A DNA stretch of 64,000 nucleotides from the NCBI GenBank assembly GCA_902571865.1, contig CACGDO010000004.1:1-64000 (forward strand), written 5' to 3'. The notes under the pieces were generated by a model. That model saw only the letters and a list, made by a program, of their open reading frames with translations, was not told the DNA's origin and did not search any database. The position numbers were made by a program, and so were the translations under genes. How positions within the stretch are numbered: the first letter of the stretch is position 1; each line of letters begins with the position of its first letter. Below are positions 15,530 to 24,585 of this stretch, piece by piece. Origin of the DNA: an uncultured Alphaproteobacteria bacterium. GTDB lineage: Bacteria; Pseudomonadota; Alphaproteobacteria; HIMB59; GCA-002718135.

Positions 15530-16534
15530 ATGGGAAATCAACTAAATGATAGTGACTTTGGTACAAGAGATAAAAGGGGTCACTGGAAACCATTTGGTAC
15601 AATAAGTATTAACCCACCTAAAGATATATTTTTTAACCCTATAAAATTTTTAAAGTATTTTTTTAAATTTCCGGGAATTTTTTTCCCATGGACTTTTGTC
15701 TTTGCAGCAATAACAGTAGCTACATATCTTTTTTTGACTCCTTCTTTAGAGACAATGAAGACTTTTGAAATAGGATGGATATCATATATATTTTTCAGGA
15801 ACGCAGTTATTATTTTGCTTTGGACAGGCTTCTTTCATTTAAGACTGAAGACTCAAGGAACTTCATTTAAATATAACCCACGACCTCTAGAAAAAAATAA
15901 CTCAACTTTTTTATTTAATGATCAGACTAAAGATAACCTATTCTATACTTTTTGTAGTGCTATTCCATTATGGACAGCCTATGAAGTAATTACATTTTGG
16001 GCATTTGCAAATCAAATAATCCCATATGTAAGCTGGGAGGCGTATCCAATATATTGTTGTTTTATGTTCTTTCTTGTTCCATTTATAAGAGACGCACATT
16101 TTTACTTAACTCATAGACTATTGCACTGGGCACCACTTTATAAAATTGCACATAAAGTACACCACCGTAATACTAATACAGGTGCTTGGTCAGGTATGTC
16201 TATGCATCCAATAGAGCATATATTATATTTTTCAGGTATCTTAGTTCATTGGATAATCCCTTCACATCCTCTTGTTGCGATGTATCATGTATTTCATGCT
16301 GGTTTAGCACCTACACCTGGACATACAGGATATGAAAAAATGACTTTCAAAAACGGTGTATCAATTCCAACAGGTGATTATATGCATTATATTCATCATA
16401 AATATTTTGAATGCAATTACTCAGGTGGAAATACTAGTTTCTTAGATAAATTAATGGGCACGTTCCATGATGGATCTGAAGAAGCTACTAAGGAAGTAAT
16501 GGCTCGTATCAAAGATAAAGCCCATTACCTCTAA
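15530..16534 (+). CDS. Sterol desaturase/fatty acid hydroxylase family membrane oxygenase
   Basis: A 334-residue membrane protein of the fatty acid hydroxylase superfamily. Histidine boxes are HFYLTH with RLLH near residue 190, HKVHH near 210, and HYIHH near 285. Several hydrophobic segments surround them. The substrate is unknown; known members hydroxylate or desaturate sterols, sphingolipids or carotenoids. It is the third non-haem di-iron membrane oxygenase in this run of genes and could share the same ferredoxin. Confidence 0.87.
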   Translation: MGNQLNDSDFGTRDKRGHWKPFGTISINPPKDIFFNPIKFLKYFFKFPGIFFPWTFVFAAITVATYLFLTPSLETMKTFEIGWISYIFFRNAVIILLWTGFFHLRLKTQGTSFKYNPRPLEKNNSTFLFNDQTKDNLFYTFCSAIPLWTAYEVITFWAFANQIIPYVSWEAYPIYCCFMFFLVPFIRDAHFYLTHRLLHWAPLYKIAHKVHHRNTNTGAWSGMSMHPIEHILYFSGILVHWIIPSHPLVAMYHVFHAGLAPTPGHTGYEKMTFKNGVSIPTGDYMHYIHHKYFECNYSGGNTSFLDKLMGTFHDGSEEATKEVMARIKDKAHYL

Positions 16535-16578
16535 ACTTATCTTCATAAATATTAATTTTTATTATATTGATCTAAAAT

Positions 16579-17454
16579 ATGAGTAAGGTCGAATTATATA
16601 AAGATGTAAAAAATAGTTTAGGAGAAGGCATCACTTGGTCTTCCATTGATCAAAGTTTACTTTGGGTAGATATTAAACCAAAATCAGTTTTATTCAGAAT
16701 TAATTTAGATAACGAAAAATTAGAAACTTTTGACTTACCTGATTTTGTAACAGCGACGTCAATAATCTCAAAGAATGAAATTGCTTTAGTCTCAAATAAT
16801 GGAGTAAATAAATTTAACTTTCAATCTAAAAAATATGAAAGAATAATTAATGTTGAAGATGATATTCTAACAAATAGATCTAATGATGGTGCATCAGATG
16901 CTAAAGGTAGGCTTTGGTTTGGGACGATGCAAAATAATTTTAATCAAGATGGAAGTGCAAAATCTTTAAATGCTAAATCTGGTAGTTTATATTGTCTATC
17001 TAATAATAAGGTTAATATTGTTGAAACAAATCTTGGTATACCTAATACATTTGTTTGGAGTCCAGATAACACAAAATTTTATTTTGCCGATACAACTGAG
17101 GGATCATTACTAGAATACAAGTTTAACCTAGATGAAGGTAGTTTGTCAGACAAAAAAAACTTCTTCAATTTTGATAGAGGTTCTCCAGATGGATCAACTA
17201 TTGATAGTGACGGATTTATTTGGAATTGTCGTTGGGGTGGATCATGTGTTGTGAAAATTGATCCAAAAGGCAGGGTGGATCAAATTTACGAGCTACCTGT
17301 TGAAAATGTAACAAATTGTGTATTTGGCGGCAATGATCTTAAAACTCTATTTATTACTACTGCTAATAACTCAGGTAAAAATAAATATGATGGCAGCCTA
17401 TTTGCATTAAATGTTACTACTCCTGGTATTGAAGATAATAAATTTAAAATTTGA
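16579..17454 (+). CDS. SMP-30/gluconolactonase family sugar lactonase
   Basis: A 291-residue six-bladed propeller enzyme that hydrolyses sugar 1,4- or 1,5-lactones to aldonates. Motifs include LGEGITWSSIDQSLLWVDI at the N-terminus, NDGASDAKGRLWFGTM near residue 105, and SPDGSTIDSDGFIWNCRWGG near 205; the divalent-metal ligands Glu, Asn and Asp fall in these. The next gene is an aldonate dehydratase, so the two likely act in succession on a sugar oxidised by a dehydrogenase. Confidence 0.92.
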   Translation: MSKVELYKDVKNSLGEGITWSSIDQSLLWVDIKPKSVLFRINLDNEKLETFDLPDFVTATSIISKNEIALVSNNGVNKFNFQSKKYERIINVEDDILTNRSNDGASDAKGRLWFGTMQNNFNQDGSAKSLNAKSGSLYCLSNNKVNIVETNLGIPNTFVWSPDNTKFYFADTTEGSLLEYKFNLDEGSLSDKKNFFNFDRGSPDGSTIDSDGFIWNCRWGGSCVVKIDPKGRVDQIYELPVENVTNCVFGGNDLKTLFITTANNSGKNKYDGSLFALNVTTPGIEDNKFKI

Positions 17455-17485
17455 TTTTTTACTTTAATTGGATAAAACTTTTTTT

Positions 17486-19219
17486 ATGAATAAAAAAAAT
17501 AAATATAGATCTTCTAATTGGTATAATTCTAAATCACATCGAAGAGATACATTTATTCATAGAGGCTGGATGAGAAATCAAGGTCATCCAAACCATTTAT
17601 TTGACGGGCGTCCTGTAATTGGTATTTGTAATACTTGGTCAGAATTAACACCATGTAATGGACATTTCAGAGAAATTGCTGAGTCTGTTAAAAAAGGTGT
17701 TTATGAGGCAGGAGGCTTTCCTCTAGAATTTCCAGTTTTTTCAGCAAGTGAATCCAATTTACGACCAACAGCTATGTTGTTTAGAAATTTAGCAAGTATG
17801 GACGTTGAAGAAGCAATAAGGGGCAATCCTATAGATGGAGTAGTACTGCTAATGGGTTGTGATAAAACAACTCCTTCATTGATGATGGGAGCCGCAAGTG
17901 TTGATCTTCCTACAATTGGTGTCTCTGGTGGCCCAATGCTTAATGGACATCATCAAGGGGAAACAATAGGTTCTGGAACAGGAGTTTGGAAACTGGATGC
18001 AGATTTAAATGCGGGCATAATAACTGAAGAAGATTTTATTAATGCTGAAATCTCAATGAGCCGTTCAAAAGGAAACTGTATGACAATGGGAACTGCATCA
18101 ACAATGGGTTCAATGGTAGAAGCATTAGGAATGTCACTTCCTGGAAATGCTGCAATACCTGCAGTAGATTCAAGAAGATATGCTTTAGCGCACATGTCTG
18201 GAAAAAGAATTGTTGAAATGGTCAAGGAAGATATAACAATGTCAAAAATTGTTACAAAAAAATCATTTGAAAATGCAATTAAAGTAAATGGAGCAATAGG
18301 TGGATCTACAAATGCAGTTATCCATTTAGCTGCAATTGCTGGTCGAATGGAAATTGATTTAGATTTAGATGATTGGAATAAATGTGGGGAAGGTATTCCA
18401 ACATTAGTAAATCTACAGCCTTCAGGGAAATACTTAATGGAAGATTTTTATTATGCAGGTGGCGTTCCTGTAGTTATAAAAAGATTAATGGAAAAAAAAT
18501 TACTAGATGAAAATTCAATGACTGTTAATGGAAAAACAATAGCTGAGAATAATATAAATTCTAAATGTTGGAACAATGATGTTATAAAAGAATTCGAAAA
18601 TCCATTAACAAAAAATGGAGGTATTAAAATTCTTAGGGGTAATATCGCTCCAAATGGTGCAATTATTAAACCATCAGCTGCATCACCAGAATTAATGAAA
18701 CATACGGGAAAAGCGGTAGTTTTTGAAAGCGTAGAAGAATTTCATGAAAAGATTGATGATCCTAATTTAGAAGTTGATGAAAATTCAATATTAGTTTTAA
18801 AAAATTGTGGACCAAAGGGCTATCCTGGTATGGCTGAAGTTGGAAATATGAGACTTCCACAAAAAGTACTTAAGAAAGGTGTGAGAGATATGATTCGAAT
18901 ATCTGATGCTAGAATGAGTGGAACAGCTTATGGTACAGTAATACTTCATACAGCTCCAGAAGCTGCTGTTAAAGGGCCTTTAGCAGCCGTTCAAAATGGT
19001 GATGAAATAGAAGTTGATGTTGATCAAGGTACAATGAATTTAAAAGTTGATGATGAAACAATACAAAATCGTCTGGAAAATTATTCACCTGTTGTTCCAG
19101 AAATAACAGGGGGTTATCAAAAAATGTATGTAGAACATGTAATGCAAGCCGACAAAGGAGCAGATTTAGATTTTCTAATCGGAAAAAGAGGTGCTGAAGT
19201 CAAAAGACATAGCCACTAA
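17486..19219 (+). CDS. IlvD/Edd family sugar-acid dehydratase (L-arabinonate dehydratase-like)
   Basis: A 577-residue iron-sulfur dehydratase. I favour the ATG at 17486 over a TTG at 17468. Cysteines that bind the cluster are seen in ICNTWSELTPCNGHFR, GCDKTTPSLMMGAAS and SKGNCMTMG. The N-terminal FIHRGWMRNQG and SELTPCNGHFR are typical of the sugar-acid branch (arabinonate, xylonate, fuconate) rather than of branched-chain amino acid synthesis. It would convert an aldonate to a 2-keto-3-deoxy acid. Confidence 0.9.
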   Translation: MNKKNKYRSSNWYNSKSHRRDTFIHRGWMRNQGHPNHLFDGRPVIGICNTWSELTPCNGHFREIAESVKKGVYEAGGFPLEFPVFSASESNLRPTAMLFRNLASMDVEEAIRGNPIDGVVLLMGCDKTTPSLMMGAASVDLPTIGVSGGPMLNGHHQGETIGSGTGVWKLDADLNAGIITEEDFINAEISMSRSKGNCMTMGTASTMGSMVEALGMSLPGNAAIPAVDSRRYALAHMSGKRIVEMVKEDITMSKIVTKKSFENAIKVNGAIGGSTNAVIHLAAIAGRMEIDLDLDDWNKCGEGIPTLVNLQPSGKYLMEDFYYAGGVPVVIKRLMEKKLLDENSMTVNGKTIAENNINSKCWNNDVIKEFENPLTKNGGIKILRGNIAPNGAIIKPSAASPELMKHTGKAVVFESVEEFHEKIDDPNLEVDENSILVLKNCGPKGYPGMAEVGNMRLPQKVLKKGVRDMIRISDARMSGTAYGTVILHTAPEAAVKGPLAAVQNGDEIEVDVDQGTMNLKVDDETIQNRLENYSPVVPEITGGYQKMYVEHVMQADKGADLDFLIGKRGAEVKRHSH

Positions 19220-19222
19220 ATA

Positions 19223-20407
19223 TTATTGATGAATGTCAAAGTTTTCTAAATATTTTTCGGATAAATCTATTCCTAATCCATGCTTATTTTCATCTAATTC
19301 AATAAAACCATTTTTTGCTTGAGGCTCTCCATCAAAAATATACCAAAATAATTCATTACCAATTTCTACTGGCCAGAATGGAAAATATTCGACAATAGGA
19401 GCGTTGACTGAACTCATGGAAATATGAAAATTATGAACTTGTCCAGCATGAGGGATAACGGGTATTTGAAATGCTTCGGCTAAAGCAGAAATTTTATGCG
19501 CCTGTGTTATTCCACCAACTCTATTCGTATCAAATTGCACAACATCAATTGCTTTTTTTTCTAGTAATTGTCTAAAACCAAAAAGTGTATATTCATGTTC
19601 ACCACCAGATATAGGAGTTCTACATGAAGCTTTTAGATCTGCATAACCATCAATATCATCAGCAATAACTGGTTCTTCTAACCAACGAAGATTTTCATTA
19701 TCAATTAATCTCATCATTCTTTTTGCATATTCAAATGTCCATCCCATATATACATCAGCCATAAGATCAACATTATCACCAACAACTGATCGTACTGTTT
19801 TGATTAACTCAATATTCTTATGCATACCTTCAGCACCATCAGTCGGACCCCAACCAAGTCTTAATTTCATTGCTTTAAAACCTTGATCTACATAATCTTT
19901 AGCTTCTTTTGCAAGACTATCAAGAGGTTGACTGTAAAGCTTACTTGCATAACAAGGGAGTTTTGATTTAGTTTTTCCACCTATTAATTTGAATACAGGT
20001 TGTTTAGCAGATTTTCCAAGTGCATCCCATATTGCAATATCAACAGCACTAATAGCTGTCATACCTACACCTTTTCTTCCCCAAGCTAGTGTTTGTCGAT
20101 ACATCTTTTGCCATATATGCTCATAATCCCATATACTTTCACCAATAATGGCTGGCGCTAAATATGTATCTACAACTGATTTACATGGTTCTGGGGATAA
20201 TGCAGCATTACCTAAACCTATAAAACCATCACTTGTTTCTACTTCTACAACTAACCAACTATGAAATTTATATGTTGTCCATCTATCATTTGAAATATTT
20301 TCTTGATTCACAATATCTGCAGCATTTGTGCAAAAATTTTCGTGAATTTTTTGAACGGGCCCTGTCCATTTATAGACCTTTGCTTTAACACTTACAATTT
20401 TACTCAC
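19223..20407 (-). CDS. Enolase-superfamily sugar-acid dehydratase (L-rhamnonate dehydratase-like)
   Basis: A 394-residue mandelate racemase/muconate lactonising family protein. Visible features are the barrel motif KAMKLRLGWGPTDG, metal-ligand strands MADVYMGWT and RWLEEPVIADDIDGYADL, and the GGEHEYTLFGFRQLLE stretch that is characteristic of L-rhamnonate dehydratases. It should dehydrate a 6-carbon or 6-deoxy aldonate to a 2-keto-3-deoxy acid. Specificity between rhamnonate, fuconate and related acids is not certain. It is the last gene of the minus-strand set that starts at 22342. Confidence 0.88.
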   Translation of the reverse strand: MSKIVSVKAKVYKWTGPVQKIHENFCTNAADIVNQENISNDRWTTYKFHSWLVVEVETSDGFIGLGNAALSPEPCKSVVDTYLAPAIIGESIWDYEHIWQKMYRQTLAWGRKGVGMTAISAVDIAIWDALGKSAKQPVFKLIGGKTKSKLPCYASKLYSQPLDSLAKEAKDYVDQGFKAMKLRLGWGPTDGAEGMHKNIELIKTVRSVVGDNVDLMADVYMGWTFEYAKRMMRLIDNENLRWLEEPVIADDIDGYADLKASCRTPISGGEHEYTLFGFRQLLEKKAIDVVQFDTNRVGGITQAHKISALAEAFQIPVIPHAGQVHNFHISMSSVNAPIVEYFPFWPVEIGNELFWYIFDGEPQAKNGFIELDENKHGLGIDLSEKYLENFDIHQ

Positions 20408-20456
20408 AAAATAATTATTATACTAATTTAATTCAATTTAAGAGAATTTTTTAATA

Positions 20457-21434
20457 TTAAGATAAGAGTTTAAGTAATAACTTTAAAGATTCTAGCATCG
20501 GACTTACATTAGCTTTATTTTTACCCACAATATCAAAAGCTGTTCCATGAGCAGGTGTAGTTATAGGTATTGGTAGACCTCCTTGAACAGTAACACCTTT
20601 TTCAAATCCAAACGATTTAAGACCTGATTGTATGGCGTCATGATACATACCGACAAGACAATTATACTCTTTATTTTTATAAGCTCTAATAAATGATGTA
20701 TCACATGGTAACGGGCCAAAAGCTTTGATTTTCATTTTTCTTGCTTTGTTTATTGCAGGAATTATTATTTTTTTCTCTTCATTTCCAAACTCAGCGTGAG
20801 GATTTAAAGCTTGAACACCTACTTTCGGATTTTTTAATCCATTTTTTTTTAAATACTTGTTAACTAATTTAATTGGTTCAATAATATTTTTAATAGTGAT
20901 ATTTTTTGCGACATCTTTAAGGGGAATATGTGAAGTTACTCGTGCAGTCCAAAAATTATCTAATACGTTAAGTTCGCAAACATAGCTTTTTATTTTAAAT
21001 TTATTTTTAAAGTAATGGAGTTCATCCTTAAATTTCATACCAGCAAGATCTAAACTTGTTTTATTAAACGGAGCAAAATTAATTCCATCTATTTTTTTCT
21101 TATTATATAAATCAACCGCTATATCGATAGAATTTAGAACAGAAATTCCTGATTTTGTATTTGCTTTTCCAATTGGATATCTTACTTTTCTTTTAGTAAT
21201 ATCAAAGAAAATCTTATTAGTATTTTTAAATTCTATCTGATCAAAATTATTAATAAATTTAATATTTTTTCTATTTTTTTTTTTCGTTAAATGTTGATCA
21301 AATATAGATTTTTCTCCAATAATTATAATATTTATTTTTTTTAAAATATTATGAGATAGAATTTTTGAAATTAATTCTGGGCCTATTCCAGATGGATCAC
21401 CTAAAAGAACAGCTATACTTTTTTTATTTCTCAT
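20457..21434 (-). CDS. PdxA/PdxA2-like dehydrogenase
   Basis: A 325-residue protein of the 4-hydroxythreonine-4-phosphate dehydrogenase family. It opens with LLGDPSGIGPE. Three metal-binding histidines are in SHIPLKDV, NPHAEFGNEE and MYHDAIQSGLKSFGF. Its location in a sugar-acid catabolic set, its one-base overlap with the upstream amidohydrolase and the absence of other vitamin B6 genes favour a catabolic PdxA2-type role (for example on a phosphorylated threonate or similar acid). True PdxA cannot be excluded. Confidence 0.85.
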   Translation of the reverse strand: MRNKKSIAVLLGDPSGIGPELISKILSHNILKKINIIIIGEKSIFDQHLTKKKNRKNIKFINNFDQIEFKNTNKIFFDITKRKVRYPIGKANTKSGISVLNSIDIAVDLYNKKKIDGINFAPFNKTSLDLAGMKFKDELHYFKNKFKIKSYVCELNVLDNFWTARVTSHIPLKDVAKNITIKNIIEPIKLVNKYLKKNGLKNPKVGVQALNPHAEFGNEEKKIIIPAINKARKMKIKAFGPLPCDTSFIRAYKNKEYNCLVGMYHDAIQSGLKSFGFEKGVTVQGGLPIPITTPAHGTAFDIVGKNKANVSPMLESLKLLLKLLS

Positions 21435-22342
21435 TAAATTCTATAAAACTTCTCTGCATTTTTAAAAAAAATTTTATTATGTTCATCTTTTGAAAAATTT
21501 TTTACTATTTCAAAATATGAATTCCAATAGTTATCAAAAGTGTTAAAAATTTTATCTACTGGAAAATTTGATCCAAACATACACCTATCAATACCAAAAA
21601 TCTCAATTGTCTTAAGAATAAAATATTCAGTTGAAATAATTGTCCAACTAGGATTAAACATTCCTAATCCTGATATTTTACAAACAAAATTTTTATGTTC
21701 GGCTAAAGATTGCATTTTTCTCATCCAATAATTTTTGTATTCTTTTGTTTGGAGACAAGGCTCGCCAGTATGATTTAAGATAAACAGAACATTTTGATAT
21801 CGTTTAGCTAATTTACAAGCATCATCAAACTGATGAGGATATATTTGGATATCAAAAGATAAGTCTCTATCGGCTATATGTCTAAAGTTATTTAGCCATA
21901 CCTCGTCTTTTAGAAAATCTTTTTTAGCATGCGAATATTGAGGTTTATCTTTATCAAATGACAAGATTTGTCTAATTCCTCTTACATTTTTATATACAAG
22001 GTGTTGATCAAGATCTTCACTGACTCTTTCTTTAGAAAAATCTGCAAATGCAACAATACCATTTGGAATTTTTAAATTGTTATTATCTGAAATATTTTGT
22101 AACCATTTTGTTTCTTCTATCGGGTTCATTGCATCATGTTCAGCCTGAACATGTATTGATTTTACAAGATTTTGATTTTTTGCATCATTTAAATAATCAT
22201 CTAATAAATAACTTTTTTTAATACTTTTAAAACTTCCATAAAAAGCTTCTTCTTCATTACTGCTTAACCAAGGATAATGTGTTTCTTTAGAATCAAGATC
22301 CCATAGATGATGATGTGAGTCAATAATAGCTATTCTTTCCAT
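21434..22342 (-). CDS. Amidohydrolase-family sugar lactonase (L-fuconolactonase-like)
   Basis: A 302-residue amidohydrolase-2 protein. DSHHHLWD at the N-terminus supplies metal ligands. FILNHTGEPC near residue 190 and MFGSNFPVDK near 258 are further active-site strands. Members next to fucose and rhamnose genes hydrolyse L-fucono- or L-rhamnonolactones. It overlaps the pdxA-like gene by one base and is divergent from the mutarotase gene. Confidence 0.88.
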   Translation of the reverse strand: MERIAIIDSHHHLWDLDSKETHYPWLSSNEEEAFYGSFKSIKKSYLLDDYLNDAKNQNLVKSIHVQAEHDAMNPIEETKWLQNISDNNNLKIPNGIVAFADFSKERVSEDLDQHLVYKNVRGIRQILSFDKDKPQYSHAKKDFLKDEVWLNNFRHIADRDLSFDIQIYPHQFDDACKLAKRYQNVLFILNHTGEPCLQTKEYKNYWMRKMQSLAEHKNFVCKISGLGMFNPSWTIISTEYFILKTIEIFGIDRCMFGSNFPVDKIFNTFDNYWNSYFEIVKNFSKDEHNKIFFKNAEKFYRI

Positions 22343-22419
22343 TTATATTTTTTATAAAATTGAATTTTTCCTATAAGTTTATAAAATTAATACATATATT
22401 TTATTTGAAAAGAGGTTTT

Positions 22420-22731
22420 ATGAATTACGCATGGATTCTTGAAATCCGACCAGGATATGAGGAAGAATATAAAAAAAGACATGATGAAATTTGGCCAGAA
22501 ATGGTTCAAATGCTTAAAGAAGCTGGATTACGAAATTATAATATTTTTAGATATGGAATAAAACTTTTTGGATATTTTGAAACTGATGATCTTAATAAAT
22601 CAATTAATTTTATCTCTAATAGCGAAATAAATAAAAAATGGTCTGAATATATGGAACCTATTATGAAAGTAGATATTGATCCAAAAACAAATTTTCCCTA
22701 CTTATTACCATTACAAATGCATTTAGATTAA
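22420..22731 (+). CDS. rhaM: L-rhamnose mutarotase-like protein
   Basis: A 103-residue protein, the same size as known RhaM. The ATG at 22420 follows AGAGG and yields the usual MNYAWILEIRPGYEEEYKKR start; an upstream in-frame ATG gives a spurious extension. The HDEIWPEM motif carries the catalytic histidine. RhaM interconverts alpha and beta anomers of L-rhamnose and is the most sugar-specific clue here, although related proteins act on L-fucose. Confidence 0.88.
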   Translation: MNYAWILEIRPGYEEEYKKRHDEIWPEMVQMLKEAGLRNYNIFRYGIKLFGYFETDDLNKSINFISNSEINKKWSEYMEPIMKVDIDPKTNFPYLLPLQMHLD

Positions 22732-22740
22732 ATTTTAAAA

Positions 22741-23796
22741 ATGAATAAATTAAAAATTGGGGTAATAGGAGCTGGATGGTGGGCAACTGAAAACCACATT
22801 CCACATTTATTAGAAAGAAGTGAAGTAGAATTAACAAGTGTATGTAAACTCGAAGAAGATCAATTAAAATTTGTTAAGGAAAAGTTTGGATTTAAATTTG
22901 CATCAACAAATTACAATGAGATGCTTCAATTATCTGATTTGGATGGGGTAATTATTTCTTCTCCTCATCACGCTCATTTTGAAAATGCCAAAGCTGCTCT
23001 TGAAAAAAAATGTCATGTAATGATCGAAAAACCCATGACGACGAATGTTAAAGATGCAGAAATATTAATTGAACTTGCTAAAAAATATAATAAGGAAATT
23101 TTAATTCCAAATGGTTTTAATTTTAAATCTTTTATGTCAAAGGCAGAGGAAATAATTTCAAATGGTTTAATTGGAGAAATTAAGCATTTAGACGCAGCTT
23201 TTTCTTCTTCTTTAACAGATTTATTTCAGGGCATACCTTTAAGTGAATCAAATAATCATACTTTTCAACCTCATGCATCAACTTGGTCAGATCCTGAAAA
23301 AGCTGGTGGTTATGGTTGGGGACAATTATCGCATATGTTTGCAGGTATATTAAAAATTACTAATCTTGACCCAGAATGTATATTTTGTCTTTCAGTTCCA
23401 TCGCCAACAAAAGTTGATTACACTAATGCGATATCTATGAAATTTGCTAATGGGGCAACTGGATCATTTTCTGGCAGTGCTTTTGTGCCTAAAAATTTTG
23501 GAGGAACTTTTTATATTACAATTCATGGAACCATTGGTACATTATACTTAGATATGGAAATAAAAAGAGAAAGGCTTTTTGTAAGATTAAATGATGGAAA
23601 TATTATTGAACATAAAATTAAAGAGGGTGATGGTGCGTACTCTTATGGCACTAAAGAAGCATTGAATACATTTATTGATATATGTTTAAATAAAAACGTA
23701 ACCAATCATTCAAATGGTGAACTTGCTCTTAAAACTGTGAAAATACTTGAAGCGATGTATAAATCTCTGAAAAGTAAAAAATTAGAAAGAATATAG
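22741..23796 (+). CDS. Gfo/Idh/MocA family oxidoreductase
   Basis: A 351-residue NAD(P)-dependent dehydrogenase. The Rossmann motif GVIGAGWWATENHIPHL is at the N-terminus, and the EKPMTTN motif near residue 98 carries the lysine typical of the family. It starts nine bases after the mutarotase gene, so it probably oxidises the same sugar or a downstream intermediate. The exact substrate is unknown. Confidence 0.92.
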   Translation: MNKLKIGVIGAGWWATENHIPHLLERSEVELTSVCKLEEDQLKFVKEKFGFKFASTNYNEMLQLSDLDGVIISSPHHAHFENAKAALEKKCHVMIEKPMTTNVKDAEILIELAKKYNKEILIPNGFNFKSFMSKAEEIISNGLIGEIKHLDAAFSSSLTDLFQGIPLSESNNHTFQPHASTWSDPEKAGGYGWGQLSHMFAGILKITNLDPECIFCLSVPSPTKVDYTNAISMKFANGATGSFSGSAFVPKNFGGTFYITIHGTIGTLYLDMEIKRERLFVRLNDGNIIEHKIKEGDGAYSYGTKEALNTFIDICLNKNVTNHSNGELALKTVKILEAMYKSLKSKKLERI

Positions 23797-23802
23797 TTTA
23801 CT

Positions 23803-24585
23803 TCACCATTTATTAACTGATCCTAAAAGTAATTTTTGTAAATTACTTCCACTTTTTTTTATCTTTGAAATAATTGGCCCATCAAATGTTTCTCGTGATT
23901 TCATCCATGAATTTTGATAGCATATTAAACACACTCTTCTATTAGACTTTGATTTATTACCTAAACCCCTATGATATATCCATCCATTAAATATTATGGC
24001 TTGCCCAGGTTTTGCATATATTATTTTTTGATCTGGAAATTCAAAATCTTTTTTTGGCGGTTTAAATAAAGCTTTTTGACTTCCCGGAACAATTGCTATC
24101 GGACCATTTTTTTCAGTTAGAGGATCTAGATAATAACCACAATTAATTTGACCAGGAATACTTCCAATTGGGGTTCCATTTGGATCAACGGGCCAATGCC
24201 CATCTCTATGCCAATTTTGATTTTTTGATCCAGGACTTGATAGTCTTGCTGAAGCGCTATGAAGTTGAATACAATTACCTAGAATTGCAGAAATTCTTTT
24301 TATTACAGGTTTATTATCAAGCAAAAATAAGAAGTTTTTATTATATTCAAATAAATTGTAATCTATATGTTCTTTTCCTTTAAGTTTTTTAAAAGTTTTA
24401 TTAAAAGTTTTTCTTAACAGTACAATTTGATTATCTGTTAGAGCTTTATCAATAATAAGATAGCCCCATTTAAGAAAAAAATTGACCTCTTTTTCTAATT
24501 TTTTATCTAAATCTGGATTTAATTTTTTTGGGATAATTTCGTTGTTATAATTTATTTCAAACTCATTATTTAATTTATACATCAA
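23803..24585 (-). CDS. Phytanoyl-CoA dioxygenase (PhyH) family protein
   Basis: A 260-residue Fe(II)/2-oxoglutarate-dependent oxygenase. The iron ligands are the His and Asp of NWHRDGHWP near residue 126 and a distal His in IYHRGLGNKS near 204, followed by an arginine (NRRVC) for 2-oxoglutarate. Marine members act on many small molecules; the substrate here is unknown. It overlaps the end of the upstream FAD oxidase by about 11 bases, so the two are co-expressed. Confidence 0.88.
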   Translation of the reverse strand: MMYKLNNEFEINYNNEIIPKKLNPDLDKKLEKEVNFFLKWGYLIIDKALTDNQIVLLRKTFNKTFKKLKGKEHIDYNLFEYNKNFLFLLDNKPVIKRISAILGNCIQLHSASARLSSPGSKNQNWHRDGHWPVDPNGTPIGSIPGQINCGYYLDPLTEKNGPIAIVPGSQKALFKPPKKDFEFPDQKIIYAKPGQAIIFNGWIYHRGLGNKSKSNRRVCLICYQNSWMKSRETFDGPIISKIKKSGSNLQKLLLGSVNKW

